Of a stretch of DNA of 64,000 nucleotides, positions 1 through 8,206 are shown piece by piece. The stretch comes from JAWLHU01 sp041690255 (lineage in GTDB: Bacteria; Bacillota; Sulfobacillia; Symbiobacteriales; Symbiobacteriaceae), in NCBI GenBank assembly GCA_041690255.1, contig JAWLHU010000023.1, positions 1 through 64,000 of the forward strand, written 5' to 3'. Numbering within the stretch: the first letter of the stretch is position 1; each line of letters opens with the position of its first letter. The position numbers and the translations under genes are program-made. The notes below the pieces were generated by a model. It saw nothing but the letters and a program-made list of their open reading frames with translations, did not search any database and was not told the DNA's origin.

Positions 1-86
1 GACGGTCTCCAGTTCCTGTTGGAACCCTAGCTTGCTTCGAAGCATGACCTATCCCACCTATGTACATCCTTGTACGATCAGTTTAA

Positions 87-121
87 CAAAAAACAGAGCG
101 GATCGCGAGTGCGATCTGCTC
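87..121 (-). terminator. intrinsic terminator, leftward
   Basis: A stem-loop with 11-base arms (96-106 and 111-121, one mismatch) and a GAGT loop is followed on the minus strand by TGTTTTTTG. This is a good rho-independent terminator for leftward transcription. It lies beyond the stop codon at 190 and behind a second hairpin at 135-164. Confidence 0.75.
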
Positions 122-134
122 ATTTGTCAACAAC

Positions 135-164
135 CTGAGCGCCTCACAACAGTGAGGCGCTCAG
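135..164 (-). terminator. perfect 13-bp stem-loop, first of two tandem terminators
   Basis: CTGAGCGCCTCAC and GTGAGGCGCTCAG form a perfect 13-bp stem with an AACA loop. The minus-strand bases after it (GTTGTTGAC) are only weakly T-rich. It probably acts with the stronger terminator just downstream at 87-121. Confidence 0.6.
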
Positions 165-189
165 AGGATGCTCAGAGACGGGTCGATTA

Positions 190-552
190 TCACCGCTCGC
201 TGTTCGTCTCACTGCCCGCGAGCAGCGCCTGCGAAAGACCAAAGCCAACGAGAAGGGCACCGAAGTACTGCCCTCCCCCGTTGAGGAGACTGCTGAGGGC
301 AATATTGCCCAGAGGTGCGAGGCCGACCATCCACAGGGGTAGGGCAAGGGTAAGGAAGAGGCCCGGCAGGGCGTGGACAGCGAACGTGGGCCAGTGTAGC
401 CGGAGGCGGCTCCCCGAGGAGCGGAGGCGCAGTAGGGCGGGCAGACCAAGCAACAGGCCGGCCAGAATCCACAGGGCCAGGGAGCCCAGGTGGTGGCCTC
501 AGGCAATCGAATAGAGGCGGGTGACGAGTTGTACGATTTTGAATGGACTTGG
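190..552 (-). pseudogene. membrane-protein remnant with in-frame stop
   Basis: The minus strand ends here in about 90 residues of convincingly hydrophobic protein, with leucine-rich segments typical of membrane helices (LALWILAGLLLGLPALL, FLTLALPLWMVGL, YFGALLVGFGLSQALL), followed by tandem terminators. A TTG at 453 could start an 87-residue protein. The same frame continues upstream as plausible protein (FKIVQLVTRLYSIA) until a TGA at 499-501 interrupts it. Further upstream, at about 550-700, scraps of plausible protein appear in other frames. I read this as the 3' end of a decayed gene for a multi-pass membrane protein; I cannot name the family. It could instead be a short intact protein starting at the TTG. 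Confidence 0.35.
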
Positions 553-554
553 TG

Positions 555-713
555 CGCCCCTCAACTGCCCGCTCTGGGAGCAAGGATCATGCCATTGACG
601 AAGGCGGACGCCCGACCGCCCTCCCTTTGGGACCCTGTCACCACGCCCGCATAGTCACAACGGCCGACACCACGGTCACCCCAAGGAGTCGCCCTCTGCC
701 CGGGCTCTACGGA
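555..713. other. no gene recognised
   Basis: No convincing gene is visible on either strand. The minus strand carries short scraps of plausible protein in different frames, which could be further upstream remains of the membrane-protein remnant at 190-552. Confidence 0.3.
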
Positions 714-750
714 AGGAGGACCCCCACCGTGCCACGGTGAGGGTCCTCCT
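714..750. terminator. 16-bp inverted repeat, probable terminator
   Basis: AGGAGGACCCCCACCG (714-729) and CGGTGAGGGTCCTCCT (735-750) form a 16-bp stem with one mismatch and a TGCCA loop. It lies about 210 bases beyond the stop of the isomerase gene at 960, on the far side of the tandem repeat. Neither flank has a long T-run, so it may act as a transcript-stabilising hairpin rather than a strict terminator. Confidence 0.5.
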
Positions 751-824
751 GTGGTCTCTCCAGATGGAACGGCCCTCCAGGCATCCTCCCTCTGCGAGAC
801 ACTGGGCTCGTGCTGAGGGACACC

Positions 825-950
825 GCACCTGACTTTATCTGGAGCGCACCTGGCTTTATCTGGAGCGCACCTGACTTCATCTGGAGCGCACCTGACTTCA
901 TCTGGGGCGCACCTGGCTTTATCTGGGGCGCACCTGGCTTTATCCGGTGC
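825..950. repeat. six-copy 21-bp tandem repeat
   Basis: Six consecutive 21-bp units begin at 825, 846, 867, 888, 909 and 930. Each starts GCACCTG, continues with RCTTYATC and ends TGGRGC (the last copy is slightly diverged). Substitutions are few and no unit has an indel. The array starts to the left of the isomerase stop codon at 960-962 and so lies in the 3' untranslated region. Because 21 is a multiple of three, open frames run through it, but no start or ribosome site supports translation. Confidence 0.9.
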
Positions 951-959
951 CCATCGCCC

Positions 960-1757
960 TCAGGCCATGGCCTCTCGCAGATGCCGAGCCGCAGCAGTCA
1001 GGGCCGCCGCCCGATCCTGCTCAATGAACCCGGACACCTCCAGGGAGATCCACCCCGTGTAGTCGGTCTCGCGCAACACCTGCAGCCCGCTTCGGAAGTC
1101 CATATGCCCCTGGCCTGGTTCCCTGCGGTTGGAGTCGGCAACGTGGATGTGGGCGATCAGGTGGCGGTGCTTGCGCAGAGCGGCGGCGATATCGGCCTCT
1201 TCGATCTGCATGTGCCAGAAATCGGCCATGAGGGTAGTGCCCGGGGTATTCACCCGTTCAAGGAAGGCGGCCCCCTGCTCCAGCCGGTTGAAGAGGTGCG
1301 TCTCGAACCGATGCAGAGGCTCAAGCAAGAGCAGCGTGCCAAGGCGGTTCGCATACTCCGCCAGAGGCGCCCACAGTGTGGCCAGCAGTTCCAGTTCCAA
1401 CTCAACAGCCGTCTTCCAGGGGCTCAGGTCGTTCAACTTGGGCGGGCCGAAGACCGGCACCACGATCAGTCCGGCCGCTCCCAGCCTCGCTGCCGCTTCC
1501 AGCAGGAGCCGGATATCGGCCACCGCCTGGTCGCGCTCGGCTCGGTCGGCGCTGAGCAGGCTGCCACGAAAGCCGGCACAGACGGCGGCGGGCTTAACGG
1601 AATGGCCGCGCAGGACGGCCAGCGGCTCATCCACACCTTGCTCCAGCAGCCCCTTCCCCCAGAACTCAATTCCCTCGTACCCATACCGCGCCAGGTTCTC
1701 CAACTTCTCATGCAACGACTCCCCCGGAACCAGGTTCTCCTGACAAGCCAGTTTCAC
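960..1757 (-). CDS. sugar phosphate isomerase/epimerase (TIM barrel)
   Basis: A 265-residue protein of the AP-endonuclease-2 / xylose-isomerase-like TIM-barrel superfamily, whose members isomerise or epimerise sugars and cyclitols using a divalent metal. Family features include the N-terminal strand KLACQEN, the YGYEGIEFWGKG turn, an acidic metal-ligand strand LLLLEPLHRFETH near residue 145, ADFWHMQIEEAD, the histidine strand HIHVADSNR and a final SLEVSGF strand carrying the last glutamate. The start is a GTG preceded by an AGGTGA-like site. It lies just downstream of the molybdoenzyme Fe-S/anchor gene on the same strand, 29 bases away, so the three may be co-transcribed. The substrate cannot be told from sequence. 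Two other isomerases of this superfamily lie within 13 kb. Confidence 0.85.
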   Translation of the reverse strand: MKLACQENLVPGESLHEKLENLARYGYEGIEFWGKGLLEQGVDEPLAVLRGHSVKPAAVCAGFRGSLLSADRAERDQAVADIRLLLEAAARLGAAGLIVVPVFGPPKLNDLSPWKTAVELELELLATLWAPLAEYANRLGTLLLLEPLHRFETHLFNRLEQGAAFLERVNTPGTTLMADFWHMQIEEADIAAALRKHRHLIAHIHVADSNRREPGQGHMDFRSGLQVLRETDYTGWISLEVSGFIEQDRAAALTAAARHLREAMA

Positions 1758-1786
1758 CTCGGGTCACCTTCCCGTGCATGGTATTG

Positions 1787-3172
1787 TCAAGCATCACCGC
1801 CAACCCTGAGCGGCGGAGCGCCAGCGAAGAAGTGGATCCGGCCCAGCGCCTCGGAGCCGATCAGGAGCACGGCACCGACGATGAGAAGCGCCGTTGTGAA
1901 CCCGCCCAGGCCCGGGCACCCAGCCAGCATCAAGCCCCCGATTCCGGTCACGGTCAGCAACAAGCGGGCGCCAGCCTGCGCCCCGACCTGTGCCCCACCA
2001 CCGGCCAGGGCAACGGCCCAGAGTGTGGGGAGTACGCCTGGATCCGCCTCGAATGCGCCCACCGCCAGCAGAAGAGCCGCCAGGGCGGGGCCGAGCGTAG
2101 CGCAGGCCGAGAAGAAGAGGGCCGGTGTCCGGGGGCCATTCCAGGCCGGGCGAATGGTAGACTGGTAGGTCCGGACCATACAGACGACCGCAGCCAGACC
2201 GAGAAAAACCGCGATCCAGAGTCCGGCCGGGTAGATCGGCAATCCCGGGGGCACGCCGGCCAGGAGAAGGGTGGCACCGGCGAACGCTCCGGTGCCGAGC
2301 ACCTCCCGGGAGAGCCAGGAGGTCCGGAGCCGGCGCAGGGCGCCCAGTGCCCGCCGGGGCGTGCCCAGATGCCATAGGGATGCCACCAGTCCCACTGAGA
2401 GCAAGAGCGCTGACGCCCGGACCAGCCCCTGCCCCGGGCCTGCTCCCGGTTGGTCGCGCAGGGTCAGGATCAGCGCCAGTCCCGTAGCCCCCAGTGCCGC
2501 CTGCACCAGCAGAGTGAAGAGGACCAGGGACCCCTCGCCGTGCGCTGGGCGCACCGCCTCCGGAACGGGCGGCTTCACCACCCGCACTCCGTCCTGCCTC
2601 AGGGCATCCGGATGCAGGGTGTAGCGAATGTTGGGGTTGGTTATGGACGGATCGGGGAGGACCGGGGCCGCTGCCGTTCCCCCATAGCGCTCCCTGAGTT
2701 CCTCTATGGGTCCCACATGGATCAGCCTGAGCGGACAGGCCGCGACGCAGGCGGGCTCCATCCCCTCCATTAGCCTGTCCACGCAGAGGTCACACTTCAG
2801 GGTCGTACCGGTCAGCGGGTTGAACTGGGGCGCCTCGTAAGGGCACGACCAGGTGCAGTAGCGGCAGCCGACGCAGAGACTGCTGTCAGCGATCACCACA
2901 CCATCTTCCTGTCGCTTGAAAAGGGCACCGGTAGGGCAGTTCTTGACGCAGAGTGGCTCCGTGCAGTGATTACACGACATGGAGATATAGTAGGCGAAGA
3001 CGCCGGCCGCGGAAGCCCGCGTGGTCGTGTCGTAGGCTCCGCCCTCGATCTCAAAGACATGGCGGAGGTTCAGGCCGACCGGCAGATCGTGCAACTCCTT
3101 ACAGGCGACCACACAGGCATGGCAACCCGTGCAGAAGCGCATGTCCACATGAAACCCGTACTGAGTAGCCAC
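1787..3172 (-). CDS. fused DmsB-DmsC-like Fe-S and membrane-anchor subunit
   Basis: A 461-residue electron-transfer subunit of a DMSO-reductase-type enzyme. Residues 1-150 hold sixteen cysteines in four groups (14/17/20/24, 67/70/75/79, 100/103/106/110, 127/130/142/146), as expected for four [4Fe-4S] clusters of a DmsB/NrfC-type protein. From about residue 210 the chain becomes a series of hydrophobic helices (LVLFTLLVQAALGATGLALI, then several more to the C terminus) resembling the DmsC/NrfD-type quinol-oxidising anchor. In E. coli these are separate proteins of about 205 and 287 residues, so this is a fusion of nearly the combined size. The start is GTG with GGGAGG eight bases ahead, 16 bases after the catalytic-subunit stop. 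It would pass electrons between the quinone pool and the molybdenum site. Confidence 0.85.
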   Translation of the reverse strand: MATQYGFHVDMRFCTGCHACVVACKELHDLPVGLNLRHVFEIEGGAYDTTTRASAAGVFAYYISMSCNHCTEPLCVKNCPTGALFKRQEDGVVIADSSLCVGCRYCTWSCPYEAPQFNPLTGTTLKCDLCVDRLMEGMEPACVAACPLRLIHVGPIEELRERYGGTAAAPVLPDPSITNPNIRYTLHPDALRQDGVRVVKPPVPEAVRPAHGEGSLVLFTLLVQAALGATGLALILTLRDQPGAGPGQGLVRASALLLSVGLVASLWHLGTPRRALGALRRLRTSWLSREVLGTGAFAGATLLLAGVPPGLPIYPAGLWIAVFLGLAAVVCMVRTYQSTIRPAWNGPRTPALFFSACATLGPALAALLLAVGAFEADPGVLPTLWAVALAGGGAQVGAQAGARLLLTVTGIGGLMLAGCPGLGGFTTALLIVGAVLLIGSEALGRIHFFAGAPPLRVGGDA

Positions 3173-3188
3173 CCGTAGACCTCCCTCC

Positions 3189-5426
3189 TCACACCCGCAT
3201 CTTCTGCACCTGGACCCGCGTGGTGTTCTGGGGGTTGGAGTGGCTCATGGGACTGGGCTCGTGGGTGGTCAGGATGTTGATCGCCCCGCCGAGGTCCTCG
3301 CCGCCCGCGCTCGGCCTCCACCAGCCCCCCTCCGGTAACGCCACCACGCCGGGGAGAACACGGGGAGTGACCCTGGCGATCACCTGGATCGATCCTCGTT
3401 GGTTCCAAACCCTGACGTTTGCACCGTCAGTCACACCGCGACGCGCAGCGTCCGCGGGGTTGATCCAGAGTTGGCGCGGCTGGACCTCGTTCATCCACGG
3501 GTTGTTCTCATGGGTCGAATGGGTTCGATTGCGGGAATGCCAACCGATCAACTGCAGCGGGAATCGTTCCTCCGCCGTGGGGGCGGGGCCCTCATCACAT
3601 GCTACATACTGGGGTACGGCTGGCACCCGAGCCGGCTCTCCCCGGTCAAAGAGCTTCCGCGAGAAGATCTCGATCTTGCCAGATGGGGTGGCGAATGGGC
3701 AGCGCTCCGGATCGGAAATCTGGCGCTCAAATGCAACGCCTGGGCCGTTGATCTCCGTCCGGAAGATCCCCTGCTCACGGAAGCGGTCAAAGCCGGGAAA
3801 ATCAGTGTGCCTCCGGGCCGTGATCGCACAACAGGCGCGCAGCCAGTCGGTGATATCCCGGCCAAGGGTGAAGTCCGCTCCGCAGCCGAGCCGGTCTGCC
3901 AGTTCACTCATCCAGTCGTACTCATTTCGGCAGCCGGCCAGGGGCTCCAGCACCTGGTTCATGTAGATGATATAGTCGCCCTGGTTCCACGGCTGTACGA
4001 TATCTGGCCGCTCGAAGTAGCTCGTTGCAGGCAATACGATATCGGAGAACCTGGCGCTCGGCGTCAGGAACAGGTCTGACGTGAGAATGAACTCCACCAG
4101 GCTCTCATCGGCCAGCAACGCTGCGGTCCGGTTGATGTTCGCATGCTGGTTGATCAGCACATTGCCTGCCAGGTTCCACAGGCACTTGATATTGCCGGGC
4201 AGCCGGTCTGCTCCCCGGATCAGGTCGACCTCGGCAGTCATCTCTGCGCCCCGGAAGATGGCATCGGTCCAGAGGAAGAACGGGATCTGAATCGCTCCGC
4301 CCTGCGAGGGGATCCGGTCCAGCACGACGGTCTCCGGCCATCCGGCGGCGCCCGATGCCCAGCCCCCGTGAACGCCGACGTTGCCTGTCATCGCCGCCAG
4401 GGCTATACCCATTCGGGCGGTCTGTTCGCCGTTGGTATGGCGCTGAAGGCCCTGACCCTGGATCAGCGCTGCGGGTTGGGCGAGGGCGTACTCTCTTGCC
4501 AGCCGGACAATCCGCTCCGCTGGCACCCCGGTCATGCTCTCGGCCCACGCCGGGGTTTTGGCTGGCTCTCCGGCGCCACCTAGCAGGTAGCTGCGGAACG
4601 AAAGCCCCCCGGGAATCCCTGGTGGCATATGCGCTTCGTCGAAGCCCATGCAGTAGCGGTCGAGGAATGGCTGGTTCTGCAACCCCTCGGTCAGGATCAC
4701 ATAGGCCATGGCCGCAAATAGTGCGGCGTCGCTGCTCGGCAGAATCGGGATCCACTCATCTGCCAGGGTGGCCGCCGTGTCGGTGTACCGGGGGTCGATT
4801 ACCACGAGTCGGGCCCCAGCCTCCTTGGCGCTGCGATAGTGCATCATGCCGTTCGTGCCGAAGATCGTCTCAGCCGGGTTGTGGCCGGCGAGAATGATCA
4901 GCCGGGAGTTCACCAGGTCGCTCACATGGTTCGCTGAGTAGACGGTCCCGTAGGTCAACTCGGTGGCGTAGGCCGTCTGCCCCCATGAGTAGGAGCCATA
5001 CTTCCCGAGGTAGTCCCCGCAGTAGAGCCCCAACAGCCGTCGCGCCCAGTCAGCCCCCTTGTTCACACCCATCATGCCCGAGGCGGGCATGACGAAGTGG
5101 GACAAGGCGCCATAGCGCTCGGTGATGCGGCGTGTCTGCTCAGCGATCAGAGACAGGGCCTCGTCCCACGCGATCGGCGCAAACTTGCCCTCACCCCTGC
5201 GCCCCACTCGCTTGAGCGGCTGCCGCAAGCGGTCCGGGTGGTAGACGATCTGCCGGTAGGATCTCCCCCGCAGACAGGCCCGCAGTTGGAGCCGGTTCGG
5301 ATGATCGGGGGCCGGATCTGAGTCGATGTGGACCAACTTCCCGTCTCGTACGGTTGCCAGCAATACACACCGGCCTCCGCAGTCATTGCTGCAGCCCGTT
5401 CGTATCACGCGGGTCTCACTGGACAA
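3189..5426 (-). CDS. molybdopterin oxidoreductase catalytic subunit, DMSO reductase family
   Basis: A 745-residue molybdenum bis-MGD enzyme. The N terminus has the [4Fe-4S] ligand pattern C12, C16, C20 and C51 (CSNDCGGRC, then ACLRGRS). The KYGSYSWGQ segment places a serine (about 147) where DMSO-reductase-type enzymes bind molybdenum. The C-terminal cofactor-binding region (NRTHSTHENNPWMNEVQP, INPADAARRGV) is present. The start is TTG, supported by GGAGG eleven bases upstream. No twin-arginine signal precedes the first cysteine, unlike most DmsA proteins. The fused Fe-S/anchor gene follows 16 bases later, so the two form a membrane-bound oxidoreductase. Its substrate (sulfoxide, N-oxide, polysulfide or other) is unknown, and no assembly chaperone gene is nearby. 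Confidence 0.9.
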   Translation of the reverse strand: MSSETRVIRTGCSNDCGGRCVLLATVRDGKLVHIDSDPAPDHPNRLQLRACLRGRSYRQIVYHPDRLRQPLKRVGRRGEGKFAPIAWDEALSLIAEQTRRITERYGALSHFVMPASGMMGVNKGADWARRLLGLYCGDYLGKYGSYSWGQTAYATELTYGTVYSANHVSDLVNSRLIILAGHNPAETIFGTNGMMHYRSAKEAGARLVVIDPRYTDTAATLADEWIPILPSSDAALFAAMAYVILTEGLQNQPFLDRYCMGFDEAHMPPGIPGGLSFRSYLLGGAGEPAKTPAWAESMTGVPAERIVRLAREYALAQPAALIQGQGLQRHTNGEQTARMGIALAAMTGNVGVHGGWASGAAGWPETVVLDRIPSQGGAIQIPFFLWTDAIFRGAEMTAEVDLIRGADRLPGNIKCLWNLAGNVLINQHANINRTAALLADESLVEFILTSDLFLTPSARFSDIVLPATSYFERPDIVQPWNQGDYIIYMNQVLEPLAGCRNEYDWMSELADRLGCGADFTLGRDITDWLRACCAITARRHTDFPGFDRFREQGIFRTEINGPGVAFERQISDPERCPFATPSGKIEIFSRKLFDRGEPARVPAVPQYVACDEGPAPTAEERFPLQLIGWHSRNRTHSTHENNPWMNEVQPRQLWINPADAARRGVTDGANVRVWNQRGSIQVIARVTPRVLPGVVALPEGGWWRPSAGGEDLGGAINILTTHEPSPMSHSNPQNTTRVQVQKMRV

Positions 5427-5435
5427 TTGGCTCAG

Positions 5436-5442
5436 CTCCTCC
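5436..5442 (-). promoter_or_regulatory. RBS supporting a TTG start
   Basis: GGAGGAG on the minus strand lies about eleven bases before the TTG at 5424-5426. No ATG or GTG nearby has an equal site, so the molybdoenzyme most likely starts at this TTG and has no signal peptide. Confidence 0.6.
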
Positions 5443-5533
5443 GTATGGGAGCGGTGGTCAGAACAGTCACATTGAACTATAGCTTCTGTTTGTCAGTTTG
5501 TTATTCTAAAGACAGGAATAATCGGACCAAATT
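5443..5533. promoter_or_regulatory. divergent intergenic region
   Basis: The short AT-rich stretch between the leftward molybdoenzyme genes and the rightward isomerase gene must hold both promoters. A TATAGT element on the minus strand near 5480 is a possible -10 box, but no matching -35 box is convincing. On the plus strand only weak matches are seen. Confidence 0.35.
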
Positions 5534-5547
5534 GGAGGAATGCGCAG

Positions 5548-6381
5548 ATGATCCCTAGTCTCACGCACATTGGCATCGGACACCCTGGTACACTGGAGAA
5601 CCTTGTCACCCTGGCCGCTCGGAATGGCTTTCCCGCAGTAGACACGAACGCCGACATGCTGAATCGGTGCGTGGTGACGCTGGGTGTGGAGGGAGCCCGC
5701 GGTCATCTCCGGGAGGAGGGCGTGCAACTTGGCGCCCTTTGGCTCCCGGTGGACTGGCGGCAGGACGGGGACACCTTCCAACGGGGGCTGATCAGGCTGG
5801 CCGAGGCGGCCAGACAGGCTGCCGACCTGGGCTGCCGCCGCAGCAGCACCTGGATGATGCCCTCTGTGGCGGAGCCCCCTCACCATGTGGCGCTCACCCT
5901 GGTGCGTCGGGTGCGGACGATCGCGTCCATTCTCAACTGCTTCGGAATCTCCCTGGCGATCGAGTACGTGGCTCCTTTCCATTTGCGAAACCTGCACCCG
6001 CATCCCTTCATTTATAATCTGGCCGGCATGCTCGAGTTTGTGGATGCCGTGGACAGACCGGGCGTGGGTGTGCTCCTGGACCCGATCCACTGGCACTGCG
6101 CCGGCGAGACCCTGGCCGATCTGGCAGCCCTGGACCTGAGCCGGATCGTTCATGTGCACTTGGACGACGTACCGGCAGGACCGGTGGAAATGGTCCGCGA
6201 CAACGGCCGTGTCCTTCCCGGGGAAGGGGTACTTGATCTAAAGGGGTTCCTGGGTCTGTTGCGGGCAAAGGGATACAGTGGCTTCGTCGCCACAGAGATC
6301 CTGACCGCGGAGCCACCGAAGGTCTCTCCGGAGGAGATGGCCGCAAGGGTGGCTGCGGCCACACTCCCATTCTTCCGCTAG
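5548..6381 (+). CDS. sugar phosphate isomerase/epimerase (TIM barrel)
   Basis: A 277-residue TIM-barrel protein of the AP-endonuclease-2 / xylose-isomerase-like superfamily and the only convincing rightward gene in the window. Recognisable strands are GIGHPGTLENLVTLAARNGFPAVD at the N terminus, ISLAIEYVAPFHLR with the first metal glutamate, GVGVLLDPIHWHCAGE with an Asp/His pair, RIVHVHLDDVP and SGFVATEIL. The ATG start has GGAGGA eight bases upstream. Its stop lies only six bases from the stop of the convergent permease gene, with no terminator between them. It is only distantly like the two other isomerases here. The substrate is unknown; sugar or cyclitol metabolism is inferred from the neighbours. 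Confidence 0.85.
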   Translation: MIPSLTHIGIGHPGTLENLVTLAARNGFPAVDTNADMLNRCVVTLGVEGARGHLREEGVQLGALWLPVDWRQDGDTFQRGLIRLAEAARQAADLGCRRSSTWMMPSVAEPPHHVALTLVRRVRTIASILNCFGISLAIEYVAPFHLRNLHPHPFIYNLAGMLEFVDAVDRPGVGVLLDPIHWHCAGETLADLAALDLSRIVHVHLDDVPAGPVEMVRDNGRVLPGEGVLDLKGFLGLLRAKGYSGFVATEILTAEPPKVSPEEMAARVAAATLPFFR

Positions 6382-6387
6382 ACCCTT

Positions 6388-7230
6388 CTACAGGGAGCCG
6401 CGCAGGCGCGGATCGAGAACATCGCGCAGGGCGTCTCCCACCAGGTTAAAGGCCATGACGATCAGGAAGATCGCCAGGCTCGGAAAGAGGCTCAGGTAGA
6501 CGGACTGACGCAGGAAGTAACGCCCCTGATTCACCATGGCGCCCCACTCGGCAGCGGGTGGCTGAACGCCCAGGCCCAGGAAGCTTAGGGTCGAGGCCGA
6601 CAGAATGGCACCGGCCAGGTACTGGCTGCCATACACGATGATCGTGGGGAAGACGTTGCGCATGATATGGGTGAACAGGATCCGCAGGTCGCTGGCACCC
6701 ATGGACTCCGCTGCCTGCACGAAATCCTGTTCGCGGATTCCAAGCGTGACGCTTCGAGTCAGGCGCGCAAATTCGGGGATCGCCCCGACACCCACGCCGA
6801 TCATGACGTTGTACATGCCGGGGCCGAGTACCGCGACGACCGCAACGGCCAGCAGGATGCCCGGAATCGCCAGCATGATGTCCATAACCCGCATGATCAG
6901 GTTGTCGAGTCCACGGTAATACCCTGCGATCATGCCGATTACCATCCCGCCGGTCAGCCCGATGGCGGTTGAGACCAGGCCGACCGTCAGGGAGATGCGG
7001 GCGCCGTATATCACGCGGCTGAGGATATCACGCCCGACCTCATCTGTGCCGAGCCAGTGCCCCGGACCTGGCGGAAGCAGGGTCTTCGCCACGAGTTCAG
7101 TCGGGTCGTAGGGCGCCACCCAGGGGGCAAAAAGAGCCGCCCCTACGAAGAGCATGATCACGATCAACCCCCCGACCGCCACTCGATCGCGGAGGAGAAG
7201 CCGCAGTTGATCCTTCCATTGGCCTGTCAT
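6388..7230 (-). CDS. ABC transporter permease, DppC/OppC type
   Basis: A 280-residue inner-membrane permease of the peptide/nickel/opine importer family. It has the DppC layout: a short cytoplasmic N terminus, a first helix (VAVGGLIVIMLFVGAALFAP), the YDPTELVAKTLLPPGPGHWLGTDEVGRDILSRVIYG block that typifies this subfamily, and the EAA loop FVQAAESMGASDLRILFTHIMRNVFP that contacts the ATPase. It is the last gene of the leftward transporter and dehydrogenase operon, 16 bases after the DppB-like gene, with a GGGGAGGGGG ribosome site. No ATPase gene follows; the next gene is convergent. Confidence 0.92.
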   Translation of the reverse strand: MTGQWKDQLRLLLRDRVAVGGLIVIMLFVGAALFAPWVAPYDPTELVAKTLLPPGPGHWLGTDEVGRDILSRVIYGARISLTVGLVSTAIGLTGGMVIGMIAGYYRGLDNLIMRVMDIMLAIPGILLAVAVVAVLGPGMYNVMIGVGVGAIPEFARLTRSVTLGIREQDFVQAAESMGASDLRILFTHIMRNVFPTIIVYGSQYLAGAILSASTLSFLGLGVQPPAAEWGAMVNQGRYFLRQSVYLSLFPSLAIFLIVMAFNLVGDALRDVLDPRLRGSL

Positions 7231-7246
7231 TGCATCTCCCCCTCCC

Positions 7247-8185
7247 CTAGGTGTACTTCACGCGGGGATCGAGCGCTGCGTACAGCAGGTCAACGCCCAG
7301 GTTGATCAGGACAAAGAGCATCGCCATGACCAGGATGATCCCCTGAGCCATGGGGTAGTCTTTTGCCAGAATCGCCTTGATCACGTGCCGGCCCATACCG
7401 GGCCAGCTAAAGACGGTCTCGGTTACCACGGCGCCACCGAGGAGCCACCCAAACTGGAGACCAATCAAGGTGACGATCGGGAGGGCGGCGTTGCGCAGGG
7501 CGTGACGGTAGAGAACCACACGTTCAGCCACTCCCTTGGCCCTGGCGGTGCGAATGTAGTCCTGGCGCAGCACTTCCAGGACCGTCGCGCGCGTAACCCT
7601 GGAGAAGCGCCCGACGAGATTGGCGCCCAGGGTCAAAGCCGGCAATGTGAGGTGGCGCAAGCCATCTAGTGTCCACGTGGCACCCCGCCCCGAGATCGGC
7701 AGCCAGTTGAGCTGGAACCCGAGGAGCCAGATCAGCATAAGCCCAACCCAGAAGAGGGGCAACGAGACTCCCATGAGAGCAAGCGCCATCATGCCCTTGT
7801 CAATCAGGCTTCCTCGTGTCACTGCTGAGACGATCCCAGCCAGGACCGCAAGCGGCACGCTCCAGGCCATGGAGGCAATCGTCAACTCCATGGTGGCGCC
7901 GAACACTCGGTGGATCTCCGACGACACCGAGAGCCGGCTCAGAATCGAGACGCCCAGGTCGCCGCGCACAACGCGTAAGAGATAGAGGCCAAACTGAACC
8001 GGGAGCGACTTGTCCAGACCCATCTGGACCCGTAGCTCCTCCACGACCTCCGGTGGAGCATTAGGGCCGGAGAGTGCCACCGCCGGATCGCCCGGGATGA
8101 GCTGGAGCAGGAAGAATGTCAGCACCAGCACTCCCAGGCAAACCGGCAGCAGCATGATCAACCGGCGGGCGGCGTAGCCCAGCAT
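7247..8185 (-). CDS. ABC transporter permease, DppB/OppB type
   Basis: A 312-residue permease with six expected membrane helices. The N terminus (RRLIMLLPVCLGVLVLTFFLLQLIPGDPAV) and the EAA loop YIRTARAKGVAERVVLYRHALRNAALP are diagnostic of the DppB family. It forms the transmembrane heterodimer with the DppC-like protein encoded just downstream. It begins with ATG and an AGGAAGGGGG site, 21 bases after the binding-protein gene. Confidence 0.92.
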   Translation of the reverse strand: MLGYAARRLIMLLPVCLGVLVLTFFLLQLIPGDPAVALSGPNAPPEVVEELRVQMGLDKSLPVQFGLYLLRVVRGDLGVSILSRLSVSSEIHRVFGATMELTIASMAWSVPLAVLAGIVSAVTRGSLIDKGMMALALMGVSLPLFWVGLMLIWLLGFQLNWLPISGRGATWTLDGLRHLTLPALTLGANLVGRFSRVTRATVLEVLRQDYIRTARAKGVAERVVLYRHALRNAALPIVTLIGLQFGWLLGGAVVTETVFSWPGMGRHVIKAILAKDYPMAQGIILVMAMLFVLINLGVDLLYAALDPRVKYT

Positions 8186-8206
8186 GACTAGCCCCCTTCC
8201 TATGGC

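Noticed and set aside
34..43. Short palindrome GCTTCGAAGC and nearby GTTCC/GGAAC hairpin
   Set aside because: Arms are too short and unplaced relative to any gene to support a function.
32..514. Long rightward open frame over the first 500 bases
   Set aside because: Arginine- and proline-rich composition typical of an antisense shadow in GC-rich DNA; the minus strand carries the hydrophobic protein-like sequence and terminators.
707..901. Minus-strand open frame encoding a repeated seven-residue peptide over the tandem array
   Set aside because: No ribosome site or promoter; the frame exists only because the 21-bp unit is a multiple of three.
825..950. CRISPR array
   Set aside because: The units are directly tandem with no unique spacers between them.
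810..2168. 452-codon rightward open frame opposite the isomerase and anchor genes
   Set aside because: Antisense to two well-supported genes, low-complexity composition, no recognisable domain.
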